64,000 nt of DNA, taken from assembly GCF_029760935.1 (NCBI RefSeq), contig NZ_CP121684.1, positions 2,356,001 through 2,420,000 of the forward strand. Direction: 5' to 3'. The position numbers and the translations under genes were made by a program. Under the pieces are notes generated by a model, which ran no database searches, had not been told where the DNA came from, and worked only from the letters and a program-made list of their open reading frames with translations. The number at the start of each line of letters is the position of its first letter. Positions within the stretch are counted from its first letter, which is position 1. Of this stretch, positions 26,843 through 36,153 are shown piece by piece. This DNA is from Lysinibacter sp. HNR. GTDB taxonomy: Bacteria; Actinomycetota; Actinomycetes; Actinomycetales; Microbacteriaceae.

Positions 26843-28401
26843 CCTGGCTTATCCCACTCATGGTGGCGCTCCCTCTCCTCGGTTCGGCGGTAACCCTTAT
26901 CCTCAGCAAGTTTCGTCGCCTACAGATTCTGATCAGCGTGGGTGTCACCGCAGCCACGGTGGTTGTGAGCGTGGCACTCCTCATCGCCGTTGATACGATG
27001 GGAACCCTCGCTGTTCAGGTGGGCGGCTGGGCGGCACCGTGGGGTATCTCGCTGGTTGTCGACAGGCTCGCGTCAATCATGCTGGTCATCTCCGCAATCA
27101 TGCTCCTGGGCGTTCTGGTCTACTCGGTGGGTCAGGGTATCGCCGATGGCGACCAGGAGGCACCGGTTTCGATCTTTCACCCCACCTACCTCATCCTCGC
27201 TGCAGGGCTCTTTAACGTGTTTATTGCGGGCGACCTCTTTAACATTTACGTGGGCTTTGAAATGCTCCTGGCCGCAAGCTACGTACTCCTCACTCTCGGG
27301 AGTACCGGTGTGCGGGTGAAAGCGGGCACCACCTATATCGTTGTGAGCCTGGTCTCCTCCATCTTCTTCCTGCTCTCCATCGCCCTCATTTACGGAGCTA
27401 CGGGAACCGTCAACCTGGCTCAACTCTCCATACGATTGGCAGAACTTCCCGCCGATATCCAGCTCATATTGAACCTCGCACTGCTCATCGGCTTTGGGGT
27501 TAAGGCGGCCGTATATCCGGTATCTTTCTGGCTACCCGACTCCTACCCAACCGCTCCCGCCCCGGTCACAGCAGTGTTTGCCGGGCTCCTCACCAAGGTG
27601 GGCGTGTACGCGATCATCCGCACCGAAACACTTCTTTTCCCCGGGGGCCAACTCAACAACGCACTGCTCTGGGTCGCTCTCTTCACCCTACTCATGGGCA
27701 TTCTGGGTGCCGTGGCCCAGGCCGACATTAAACGACTGCTCTCCTTTACCCTGGTGAGCCACATCGGTTATATGATCTTTGGCATCGCGCTGGCCACGGT
27801 CAGCGGGTTGGCCGCTACGGTGTACTACATCACACACCACATCACGGTTCAGACAACGCTCTTTCTTGCCACCGGCCTCATCGAGCGCATTGGAGGCACC
27901 ACCTCAATCAACCGTCTGGCCGGGCTCCTCAAAGCCGCTCCACTCGTCTCCATTCTGTTCTTTATACCGGCTCTCAACCTGGGCGGGATCCCACCGTTTT
28001 CAGGCTTTATCGGCAAGGTGGCCCTGTTTATCGCGGGTGCCGAGCATGGGGGCTGGCTCGTGTGGACGGTTATCGGGGTAGGCGCGCTCACCTCGCTCCT
28101 CACCCTGTATTCCCTCATGCGCATATGGAACACTTCGTTCTGGCGCACCCCGGAAGAACTCAAAGATCAGAGCAACCCGATGCTCGAGAAACTGCACGAA
28201 ACACCCGAAGAGACAATCGGTAATGTCAAAAGCACCACCCCCAAGCTCATGGTGGGAACCACCACCGTCATGGTGGGCTTAACGCTCTGCCTCACCGTTT
28301 TTGCGGGACCCATCCTTGAGTTTGCCACACGTACCGCCGAAGACCTCCTGGACCAATCCACCTACGTCACGGCCGTCTTCGATGAGGGGGTGATCCCGTG
28401 A
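26839..28401 (+). CDS. mrpD: Mrp antiporter subunit D
   Basis: A 520-residue NuoM/N-like subunit with about 14 membrane helices. Visible are GDLFNIYVGFEMLLAASYVLL with the essential helix-5 glutamate, FGVKAAVYPVSFWLPDSYPT with the conserved lysine, and KRLLSFTLVSHIGYM. Together with MrpA it forms the ion-transport part of the antiporter. The loop near the end (EELKDQSNPMLEKLHETPEE) is a long charged insertion before the last helix. It overlaps both neighbours by 4 bases. Confidence 0.93.
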   Translation: MTWLIPLMVALPLLGSAVTLILSKFRRLQILISVGVTAATVVVSVALLIAVDTMGTLAVQVGGWAAPWGISLVVDRLASIMLVISAIMLLGVLVYSVGQGIADGDQEAPVSIFHPTYLILAAGLFNVFIAGDLFNIYVGFEMLLAASYVLLTLGSTGVRVKAGTTYIVVSLVSSIFFLLSIALIYGATGTVNLAQLSIRLAELPADIQLILNLALLIGFGVKAAVYPVSFWLPDSYPTAPAPVTAVFAGLLTKVGVYAIIRTETLLFPGGQLNNALLWVALFTLLMGILGAVAQADIKRLLSFTLVSHIGYMIFGIALATVSGLAATVYYITHHITVQTTLFLATGLIERIGGTTSINRLAGLLKAAPLVSILFFIPALNLGGIPPFSGFIGKVALFIAGAEHGGWLVWTVIGVGALTSLLTLYSLMRIWNTSFWRTPEELKDQSNPMLEKLHETPEETIGNVKSTTPKLMVGTTTVMVGLTLCLTVFAGPILEFATRTAEDLLDQSTYVTAVFDEGVIP

Positions 28402-28979
28402 GCCCCACAAGCGACAAGCTCCTTGCCAAGAGGGTAGGGCGCGTGGGTGCCCTGGTAGCCCAGCTCGGGCTTGTGGCCATCTGGATACTACTCTGGGGCC
28501 AGCTAGACTGGATGACCCTCCTCACGGGCATTATTATTGCGATAGTGGTTGGGCAGATTTTTTATCTACCCCCCGTCGACTTTGGCGGACGCTTCAGCCT
28601 GTGGCACTTCACCCTTTTTATGTCCCGCATGCTCATCGATATTTTTATCGCGAGCATTCAGGTGGCCTGGTTAGCGATGAATTGGCGCTACACCCCCAAG
28701 AACGCCATCATCGAGCTTGATCTGCACACCCACAACGACCTCATAATGACCTGGACGGTAGAGTCAATCTCACTCGTTCCGGGGACCATCGTTGTTGAGG
28801 CCGACCGTGAGAAGCGACGGCTCTTCCTTCACATCCTCCACGTGACTACTCCGCAGGAGGTCGAAAAGATCCGGCGCCATATGCAGGACACCGAGGCCCG
28901 TCTCACCCTGGCGTTTGGCACGCACGAAGAGGTGCGCCAACTACGCGCGGAACGTCAAAACGGAGGTGGTCTATCGTGA
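28398..28979 (+). CDS. mrpE: Mrp antiporter subunit E
   Basis: A 193-residue subunit with two or three N-terminal membrane helices and a cytoplasmic domain with the MrpE motif pattern (LDLHTHNDLIMTWTVESISLVPGT). The tail after residue 150 is charged and helical. GTG start overlapping the stop of mrpD (GTGA), and its own stop overlaps mrpF. Confidence 0.9.
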   Translation: MSPTSDKLLAKRVGRVGALVAQLGLVAIWILLWGQLDWMTLLTGIIIAIVVGQIFYLPPVDFGGRFSLWHFTLFMSRMLIDIFIASIQVAWLAMNWRYTPKNAIIELDLHTHNDLIMTWTVESISLVPGTIVVEADREKRRLFLHILHVTTPQEVEKIRRHMQDTEARLTLAFGTHEEVRQLRAERQNGGGLS

Positions 28980-29239
28980 ATGTTGCGGCCGTCATCATGA
29001 GCATTTTTCTCGGCATCGGGGCGATTCTTGCGGTAATAAGGATCATCGTGGGTCCCACCGCCCTTGACAGGGTACTAGGCCTAGACGTTCTTCTGGCAAT
29101 CGTGCTCTGCGCCCTGGCCGGAGACATGGTCATCAACGAGCACACCAACACGCTGCCCCTGCTGGTTGCCCTCGCGTTCTTTGGAGTAACGGGCTCCATC
29201 AGCATCACCCGCTTTATCTCAAGACGGGACGAGCCATGA
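28976..29239 (+). CDS. mrpF: Mrp antiporter subunit F
   Basis: An 87-residue protein of three membrane helices; RIIVGPTALDRVLGLDVLLA is the family hallmark, carrying the conserved aspartates. MrpF is linked in Bacillus to Na+ and bile-salt efflux. It starts with GTG overlapping mrpE and overlaps mrpG by 4 bases. Confidence 0.92.
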   Translation: MNVAAVIMSIFLGIGAILAVIRIIVGPTALDRVLGLDVLLAIVLCALAGDMVINEHTNTLPLLVALAFFGVTGSISITRFISRRDEP

Positions 29240-29622
29240 ACTGGGACATAATTCGCGACATTATCACCGGGACCCTCCTCGTCTTTGGCTCCCTCCTCTC
29301 GGTTGCGGCCGGGGTGGGAGTCCTGCGATTCCCCGACGTACTGTCTCGCCTCCACGCGGGAACCAAACCGCAGATCCTAGGCCTCACCTGCATGGTAGTT
29401 GCGGTGGCAATACAAAACACGTCTCTCTCCGTGGCAGCAAGCCTGCTCGTGGTGCTGGTGATTCAGTACCTCACGCAGCCGATATCCGCCCACCTTATTG
29501 GGCGCTCCAGCTATCGCTCCGACTTTGTGGATAAGAGCACCCTGATTGTGGACGAGCTAGCCGATGATATCGCTGCTCGCGACAACGATACCGACGACAC
29601 AGACCGCACCACATCAAAATAG
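29236..29622 (+). CDS. mrpG: Mrp antiporter subunit G
   Basis: A 128-residue subunit with three membrane helices; GVGVLRFPDVLSRLHAGTKP matches the MnhG/MrpG motif G(V/I)LRFPD..(S/T)R.HA. The C-terminal tail is acidic. It is the last gene of a complete mrpA(B)CDEFG operon that gives Na+ and pH homeostasis. Confidence 0.92.
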   Translation: MNWDIIRDIITGTLLVFGSLLSVAAGVGVLRFPDVLSRLHAGTKPQILGLTCMVVAVAIQNTSLSVAASLLVVLVIQYLTQPISAHLIGRSSYRSDFVDKSTLIVDELADDIAARDNDTDDTDRTTSK

Positions 29623-29740
29623 TCGTCGTGCGAACGTAAGCTGCTTCAAGCTTCACATCCCAACCACAAACAAGGCTATCCGCTGATAGAAAACCACCCA
29701 GTTGTTCAGGTCTTCCGTCCAGGTATCGTCAGAACTCCCC

Positions 29741-32056
29741 TCACCGGAGTGAGCGTCTGCGCCGCTGCCGAAGCCGATACGCCAGTGTAAGCACAAGCGA
29801 GAGGGCAAGCACGACTGCCCCTGCGGGGCCCCATAGACTCGCAGTGGCACCGGTGTAGGGAAGAGTCACCGCCACCACATCAAAAATAGTAAGCACACCG
29901 TCCTGCACTACAAGCGAGGGATTATCCGCCAGGTTTAACAACACCAGTTCTCCCGTATCGGTGATCTGGAACGGTGCGGGCCTCGCCAAAAGCTCATGCC
30001 CCGCGGGTGCCCTCGTCTCCTCTATCCAGTAGTTGCCCGGCATCAATCCAAGCGGCACCTCATAGCGACCCGTCTGGTCGGCAACCGGAACAACCGTGTG
30101 ATTATTCACAGGATTTCCTGGCCTACCCTGATCGTCAGCAAGAATTCTAAAAGAGGCACCCGTCACCGGTACCACGCCACCCGACGCGTCGACACCGTTC
30201 TTTTGAATCAAAACACGAGCACCCGTCTCAGAGATGGTGCTACAGGTCACACAGTTCGGTAGGCCCTCACTCGCATCACCCGTAACGGTATTGATGAGGG
30301 TCTTCAGCCAAGCATCATCATTTACCGTCACCTGATATGTCAGTGTTGCCTGCTGACTCCGAGCCAGACTAAAGGGCTGGGTGGTGAGAATTGCATCGAC
30401 CGGGTCAGAAACTGTCTGAACTGAGCCATTACCAATCCGCAGACCCGCGCTTCCGGGAACAAATGATGCCGATTGCAATACCTCACTCAGATCATCCGTG
30501 ATTGTCACACCGTTCACCGCAACCGTGCCCGCGCTCGCCGTTACCGTGTATGTGAGGATATCACCGGGGGCAACTCGGCCGTCCACCGGTTCTTGCCCGT
30601 TGACCGTCACCGCTTTATTTATTGACCAGGCCGGTGCAAGAATTGTCGTGCGTGTTGTCGACGTGTTGTTATTCGTTTGTGGATCCGCATCTGCCCCAGC
30701 CACCGTCGCTGTATTTGTGATCACACCCGTTGCAGACACAGGTACCCGACCCGAAATCTGAAAGCTAAAGCTCTCCCCGGCTTTCAGTGCTGCGGGTACA
30801 GCGGAAACATCATCCGGGCCATCTAAGCGTACATACGTTGGGTCATCGGTGTCTGACAGCGTATAACCGTCAGCAACCAGGGTGCAGCTCACGTCATGCC
30901 CGATAAGCACACACCCCTCAGGGGCATCGATGAGCCGCACGTCCGTCACCTCGGCCGGGACAGCATCTCGCACGACCACCCCGTGCGAATCGGAACTCGT
31001 CGAAGAGTTAGCCACTGTCACGTTCCACAATAGTTCCGCCCCCGCGCGCACCTGGCTTGGGGCCCGCTTCACAACGGAGAGGTCAGCACCGGGAAGACCA
31101 AAACCAAACGCGGTAACCCCGTAATTTCTCATGGTCCGCACACCCGGATTCGTAATAGTCTGGGTGATCTCTCCCATGTGCGGAACACCAAAGTTGATCT
31201 CCGAGACAAGGCCGTCCACAGCAAAAACGACCTGACCGTTGTACTGCCCGGCGCTATCGCTACACAGATTAGGATCCTCCGGTCGGTCGGGTAGGGTACG
31301 CCAGCTCATCCGTAATCCATCAAATACAATGTCAGCTTTGGGCCCACCGGCCACGGTGATTGGGGGTCCGGTCTGAGCATCAAGAACCGTAACCTGTCCC
31401 GAGGCCGGAACCTTTCCGTTAATAGACTCAAAGATGAGGTCAGACCAACCAACCACACATCCCTGTCCTCCTGATTGAGAAAGAATGGGACCGCCACTCT
31501 GCCCAAAAACAATGACCGGGTTAATCTGAGGCTCGTCGAAGGTCAACGTTGTCTGGTGTATTACGCATTCCCGACGCTCACCCTCATTGATCGTGTCATC
31601 CATGCAGTGCAGCAGGGAATCCGACCGATCTGGAGCGGGTATCAGGGTATAACCTACAGGTTCAAGACCCGCTGCCAGAGCAAGACCGTACCCGTCGGAG
31701 GTTTTTCCCATCCAGGTTACAAGCTCTGGTCCCAGACCCTGACGGCCAATCGTACGTTCACCCTCCGGTCCTGATAGAGTAACCGAACCGGGCAATCTAC
31801 CGGGCATCTCTGCCGACATCGACAGTCGATCATCCTCCACTATCCACCGGCTCGAAGGGAGAACAGAGACGTAGCCCTGTGGCCTGCCCATCGGATAAGT
31901 TGGATTTACCGCGGTCGCAACCGCTTCTATTTCGTTCTCTCCAACAACGTTATTTGCGGTCGCCGTTGCGGGTAACACGAATGCAAGCATCCCCACACAC
32001 GCGATAGAGGCAACCGTTTGACGGGCACGGTTTCGCCATAATAAAGGCATTCGCAT
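29741..32056 (-). CDS. Large LPYTG-anchored surface protein with DUF11 and SpaA-like domains
   Basis: A 771-residue wall-anchored protein. Signal peptide (about residues 1-38, ending LPATATA), an N-terminal ligand-domain-like region of about 300 residues with several cysteines, then DUF11-type beta domains (LSVVKRAPSQVRAGAELLW; WSINKAVTVNGQEPVDGRVAPGD in part), a C-terminal SpaA/CNA-B domain with an E-box (YWIEETRAPAGHELL), LPYTG at about 732-736, a membrane helix and RLRQRRRRSLR. I choose the ATG at 32056; the frame is open to 32152 but the extra residues precede the signal peptide. It could be a pilus tip or adhesin used by the sortase system at 10.3 kb. Convergent with mrpG. Confidence 0.85.
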   Translation of the reverse strand: MRMPLLWRNRARQTVASIACVGMLAFVLPATATANNVVGENEIEAVATAVNPTYPMGRPQGYVSVLPSSRWIVEDDRLSMSAEMPGRLPGSVTLSGPEGERTIGRQGLGPELVTWMGKTSDGYGLALAAGLEPVGYTLIPAPDRSDSLLHCMDDTINEGERRECVIHQTTLTFDEPQINPVIVFGQSGGPILSQSGGQGCVVGWSDLIFESINGKVPASGQVTVLDAQTGPPITVAGGPKADIVFDGLRMSWRTLPDRPEDPNLCSDSAGQYNGQVVFAVDGLVSEINFGVPHMGEITQTITNPGVRTMRNYGVTAFGFGLPGADLSVVKRAPSQVRAGAELLWNVTVANSSTSSDSHGVVVRDAVPAEVTDVRLIDAPEGCVLIGHDVSCTLVADGYTLSDTDDPTYVRLDGPDDVSAVPAALKAGESFSFQISGRVPVSATGVITNTATVAGADADPQTNNNTSTTRTTILAPAWSINKAVTVNGQEPVDGRVAPGDILTYTVTASAGTVAVNGVTITDDLSEVLQSASFVPGSAGLRIGNGSVQTVSDPVDAILTTQPFSLARSQQATLTYQVTVNDDAWLKTLINTVTGDASEGLPNCVTCSTISETGARVLIQKNGVDASGGVVPVTGASFRILADDQGRPGNPVNNHTVVPVADQTGRYEVPLGLMPGNYWIEETRAPAGHELLARPAPFQITDTGELVLLNLADNPSLVVQDGVLTIFDVVAVTLPYTGATASLWGPAGAVVLALSLVLTLAYRLRQRRRRSLR

Positions 32057-32279
32057 CGCTATAAAACTCCGGTTTAGAATCGAGAACATACACAACTGGG
32101 ATGAATCGATCACGTTTTTCTTACGCGCCCCCGAAAAAAACTCGCAACACACACGTTGTTCACAGTCTCATCGCCCGGTGAGGACATTCACTATACTGTT
32201 TATGCGTATATACAGCGTCCCCCTCCCCCACCCTTGCCCCCACGCAACCAGGTATCTCTAACACTCAAGAACAAAGGCG
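32057..32279. promoter_or_regulatory. Divergent promoter region with GTATATAC palindrome
   Basis: This gap must drive the surface protein (minus) and the CoA-transferase gene (plus). Near 32198-32215 there is ACTATACTGTTTATGCGTAT, AT-rich and promoter-like, followed by the small palindrome GTATATAC. Recognition of a regulator is not possible by eye. Confidence 0.4.
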
Positions 32280-33515
32280 TTGGATGTGAACACGGCACAC
32301 AATAATAAAAGGGAACGTCCAGAAGAAACCCCACAGAACCCTCTTGATCAACCCCGCGGCGGCCCCCTCAGCGGCCTGATCATCGCCGACTTCACACGCG
32401 TTTTGGCCGGTCCCTATTGCACCATGTTACTCGGTGATATGGGCGCCACCGTGATCAAGGTGGAGAGTCCAGCAGGCGACGATACCCGCGGTTATGCCCC
32501 GCCCTACCTGAACGAAGACGCCACCTACTACCTGAGCAGCAACCGCAATAAGCACTCCGTGGTGCTCAATCTCAAGAACGAGCAGGATCGTGAAGTCGCC
32601 TTGCAATTGGCGGCAGTATCCGATGTCTTGATTGAGAACTTTAAGGTTGGCGGGATGGCCTCTTTTGGCCTCGACTACGATGCGGTAGCCGCGGTAAACC
32701 CCGAGATTATCTACACCTCAATTACGGGCTTTGGTACGGGTGAGGGCGCACAGTATCCGGGTTATGACCTCTCAGCTCAGGCGTTCTCGGGCATGATGTC
32801 AATTACGGGAGAAAAAGACGGTGGCCCCCTGCGGGCCGGGTTTGCACTCTTCGACGTTATTACGGGACTCCACGCAGGGATGGGAATTCTGGGGGCGCTC
32901 CACCATCGAACGCTCACGGGCGAGGGGCAGCTTCTTGAGCTCAATCTGCTCAGCTCGGCCCTGTCTGGCATGGTCTATCAGACGTCGGCCTACGTGGCGG
33001 GTGGTGAAGTTCCGACTCGCTTGGGCAACGAGCACCCCAGTCTCTACCCCTACGAGCCCTTTCCCACGACTGACGGCTCTCTTGTGGTGGCGGTGGGTAA
33101 TGACACCCAATTTGCCCGGCTCTGCGTCCTTCTTGGGCTCCCCGAGCTCGCGTCGGACACTCGCTTCTCCACCATGGCCGCACGCAACCAGCACCGCGAG
33201 GAACTGCGTCGCACGCTCCTTCCCCGGTTCGGGCTCGACACCTCCGAGCACTGGTTTGATGAGCTCACCCGGGAGAAGATTCCCTGCGCCCCGGTTAACA
33301 CCATCGCGCAGGGGGTAACCACCGCCGAACGTTTTGGGCTTGATCCCGTGGTGTTTGCCGGAGAGGGAGAACGGCGTATCCCCACCGTGCGGCACCCCGT
33401 CAGCTACTCGGCAACCCCGGCAAGCTACGATCTCGCTCCGCCCGTTCTTGGTTCAAGCACTCAACTCGTGCGTGACTGGCTCACAAAGCACAACCCACAC
33501 TCAGAGGAGATATAA
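32280..33515 (+). CDS. CaiB/BaiF (class III) CoA-transferase, possibly for glutarate
   Basis: A 411-residue class III CoA-transferase. Typical segments are the N-terminal PLSGLIIADFTRVLAGPYCT, GATVIKVESPAGDDTR, SSNRNKHSVVLNLK, and PGYDLSAQAFSGMMS holding the catalytic aspartate that forms acyl-aspartyl intermediates. The neighbour 2 bases downstream is glutaryl-CoA-dehydrogenase-like, so a role in activating glutarate (as in SUGCT) is a reasonable inference, not shown. The start may be TTG at 32280 or GTG at 32286; AAAGG precedes both and its spacing slightly favours the GTG. Confidence 0.85.
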   Translation: MDVNTAHNNKRERPEETPQNPLDQPRGGPLSGLIIADFTRVLAGPYCTMLLGDMGATVIKVESPAGDDTRGYAPPYLNEDATYYLSSNRNKHSVVLNLKNEQDREVALQLAAVSDVLIENFKVGGMASFGLDYDAVAAVNPEIIYTSITGFGTGEGAQYPGYDLSAQAFSGMMSITGEKDGGPLRAGFALFDVITGLHAGMGILGALHHRTLTGEGQLLELNLLSSALSGMVYQTSAYVAGGEVPTRLGNEHPSLYPYEPFPTTDGSLVVAVGNDTQFARLCVLLGLPELASDTRFSTMAARNQHREELRRTLLPRFGLDTSEHWFDELTREKIPCAPVNTIAQGVTTAERFGLDPVVFAGEGERRIPTVRHPVSYSATPASYDLAPPVLGSSTQLVRDWLTKHNPHSEEI

Positions 33516-33517
33516 GA

Positions 33518-34687
33518 ATGACCCTTAATAGTTCGTCCGTCGATAGAATTTTTGATGTGTCCGCGCTCGTTTCCGCCGAGGATTGGGCCTGGCACCAACG
33601 TGCCCTCGACTTTGGTCATCACCATCTCCACCCTCACATAGACAACGATTTCGATGCTAAACACTTTCGTCACGAGATCGTCTCCCAGCTGGGAAAGTCG
33701 GGGTTTTTAGGTATGCACATTGCAGGTTACGGATGCGCGGGTGCCAGCGCAACAGCCTACGGTCTGGTCTGTCACGCACTGGAACAGGTTGATAGCGGCT
33801 GGCGCACCCTGGTCTCCGTGCAGGGGTCACTTGCTATGGGGGCCATAGCCCACTGGGGTTCAGAGGCTCAAAAAGAGGAGTGGCTTCCCCGTATGGCCCG
33901 CGGAGAGGTCCTTGGCTGTTTTGCGCTCACCGAACCCGAGGGTGGCAGCGATCCCGCCGCAATGACCACCTTTGCCCGGCGCGACGGCAGCGACTGGGTT
34001 CTGAACGGCACCAAACGCTGGATCGGTCTGGCTACTCTCGCCGATGTTGCCATTCTCTGGGCACAAACAGACGACGGGGTGCGCGGCTTTATCATCCCCA
34101 CAGACACCCCCGGATTCCACGCCGCCGAGATCACCAATAAACTCTCGATGCGGGCCTCGGTGCAGTGTGAAATCACCCTCACCGATCTTCGCCTGCCCGA
34201 TTCTGCCCGGCTGGAAAACGCGCTCGGATTGCGTGGTCCCTTCACCTGCCTCACGGAGGCTCGCTACGGTATCGCCTGGGGAGTGATGGGCGCGGCCAAG
34301 TCCTGCCTCGACGTGGCTGTGGAGCGCGCAACCTCGCGCGAGGTTTTTGGGCGGCCCATCGGAGCCAACCAGCTCATTCAGGCAAAGCTCGCGAACATGC
34401 TCGTGGAGTACCAAAAGGGCATGTTACTCGCGCTACACCTGGGAACACTACACGATGTGAATGAGCTCACCCCCGCTCAGGTGAGCATCGGCAAGCTCAA
34501 TAATGTGCGTGAGGCAATCTCAATCGCATCGCAGGCCCGATCCATTCTGGGTGGTGACGGGATCACCAGTGATTTCCCGGTGATGCGACACATGGCCAAT
34601 CTTGAGTCTGTTCGCACCTACGAGGGAACCGATGAGATTCACACCCTCATACTGGGTCGTGAACTCACCGGTATTCCCGCCTTTTAA
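33518..34687 (+). CDS. Acyl-CoA dehydrogenase, glutaryl-CoA-dehydrogenase-like
   Basis: A 389-residue FAD flavoprotein of the acyl-CoA dehydrogenase fold. Visible are the FAD/substrate stretch CFALTEPEGGSDPAAM, the WIGLATLADVAILWAQ beta segment, FGRPIGANQLIQAKLANM, GGDGITSDFPVMRHMANLE, and the catalytic glutamate in RTYEGTDEIHTLILGRELTG. The last motif and the N-terminal pattern with EDWAWHQRAL resemble glutaryl-CoA dehydrogenase, which oxidises and decarboxylates glutaryl-CoA to crotonyl-CoA in lysine/tryptophan breakdown. No electron-transfer flavoprotein genes are nearby. It forms a two-gene operon with the CoA-transferase. Confidence 0.85.
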   Translation: MTLNSSSVDRIFDVSALVSAEDWAWHQRALDFGHHHLHPHIDNDFDAKHFRHEIVSQLGKSGFLGMHIAGYGCAGASATAYGLVCHALEQVDSGWRTLVSVQGSLAMGAIAHWGSEAQKEEWLPRMARGEVLGCFALTEPEGGSDPAAMTTFARRDGSDWVLNGTKRWIGLATLADVAILWAQTDDGVRGFIIPTDTPGFHAAEITNKLSMRASVQCEITLTDLRLPDSARLENALGLRGPFTCLTEARYGIAWGVMGAAKSCLDVAVERATSREVFGRPIGANQLIQAKLANMLVEYQKGMLLALHLGTLHDVNELTPAQVSIGKLNNVREAISIASQARSILGGDGITSDFPVMRHMANLESVRTYEGTDEIHTLILGRELTGIPAF

Positions 34688-34694
34688 CCACACC

Positions 34695-34753
34695 CACCGC
34701 GGGTAGAGTGTGAATCGGGATGGGGGATACCGATTCACACTCTACCCGCGGTG
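34695..34753 (+). terminator. Long perfect hairpin after the acyl-CoA dehydrogenase gene
   Basis: Arms of 24 bases, perfectly complementary (left arm begins CACCGCGGGTAGAGTG), with an 11-base loop. It starts 7 bases after the stop. No T-run follows, as is common for actinobacterial terminators. Confidence 0.85.
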
Positions 34754-36153
34754 AGACCTGGGTTAGGGCTTTACTTTCTTGGGAAGATTGCGGCCCCACC
34801 TAGAAACAGGATGTGCAACACAGAAAACACATACCGCACAACAACCCCAGAACAATATAGATCCCTAACAGCATTCACACACTTAAGAGCGAAACTAAGT
34901 TTATTATATACAACCCCTAGTAGAAAAACAAATTAATAAATAATTATTTAAATAGAAAACTTTACATTCTATATTTACCGCTTCACCGCAACCCGCGCAA
35001 TTCCTATGGTGAGAGCAAAGATCTAGCACCTAACGCCGGGAACAGCGAGCACAGGCACTAAAGCCATTAGCGGAACGCGACGACGGACATCACTCCGACA
35101 GCGTCCGTCAAAACGAACATTCCAAAGATAATCACAACGAGACACCAGCAAACCCCCACAGAACGTCAATCCCCAGCCCCTGGCCCTCAACAGAACACTG
35201 AGCCTATAACCATCTTAGGAAACCATAAGTAAATATACAAATTAATGTCGATACTAATTAGACAATAAAGTTTATAATTTATCGCAGTAGACACGCCTTC
35301 AATCACATCAAGGCCCAGCCCCTCAGCCCCCTGGCCCTTTGACGGAACCGAAGAGACAGAAGATCTCGTGCCGCACTCGTTGCATTCTTGGATATCGCAA
35401 CGCCAAAACTCACACTCACGACAGCAGCAACCGGCAATCGAGACACGACATCCCGCTTACCCGAATCATTGAAGAACCACAACCGAACAGCCCGGATTCT
35501 AAGTGAAAGCGCAAGAACCTTACTCAACTATCGCGAGAAACCGCTCCACAGGATGCGCGAGATAAATTCAGCAGCCTCCATTGAATCAACACCCCAGGCC
35601 CGCCGCAAAACGCTTTCCACCATGCTCCTCACGAGAGACTCGGAAATCCGTGTAGAGCTAAGTACGTAGTCAACCACTCGCGCAGAGGCACCATCGTATT
35701 CTTTCCAGGTGAGGACGTACTCTTTCATGACGCTTGCGGGATCTGACAACCAGAACGCGTCACGCGTGAGCGCGATCAGATAGTTTCTATACGTTGAGTT
35801 ACCCAATGCTTCAATCCTTATGCTCACCGACCCGCACTTCGGTTCCGTTGCAACCACCTTAGGTTTCTCATCCCAAAAACCACAACCGCATTCCCCCTGT
35901 GAATCCACTGGGAACCCAAAGAGAGCGGCACCATAAACGACTCAGATCCGAATCCAAACTTCCCCCAGACCTCTCTCCTTCTCGTTCGCAATTGCCCCCA
36001 CTAGGGTGAATTTCAATACTGAGACAAAATAAGGCTTCAACTATGCTATCCTAAACAAATGAGTTTATGTTGTATGTTTTTACAATAAAATACTTTACAA
36101 ATATAATTCATTTAATATTATTTTTAGAAAACGCACACTACGAGGGGTAATTC
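34754..36153. other. AT-rich gene-poor island of 1.4 kb
   Basis: Two very AT-rich blocks (about 34.9-34.97 kb and 35.22-35.29 kb) each precede, in the same order, a more GC-rich stretch; the core GGCCCT with preceding CAGCCCC occurs at about 35.17 and again at 35.33 kb, suggesting an old duplication. A broken minus-strand frame occupies 35303-35908. The last 150 bases are AT-rich and should contain the promoter of the beta-propeller gene. Composition differs sharply from the flanks. Confidence 0.5.
35303..35908 (-). pseudogene. Broken or doubtful gene with an in-frame TAG
   Basis: One minus-strand frame runs from a GTG at 35908 (MDSQGECGCGFWDEKP) for 126 codons to TAG at 35528-35530, then stays open in the same frame for another 74 codons to 35303 (SKVLALSLRIRAVRLWFF onward). 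The first part reads like a folded protein (YVLTWKEYDGASARVVDY, SLVRSMVESVLRRAW), without any motif I recognise. It may be a gene split by a nonsense mutation, or chance. The codon third-position bias expected of local genes is weak. Confidence 0.35.
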
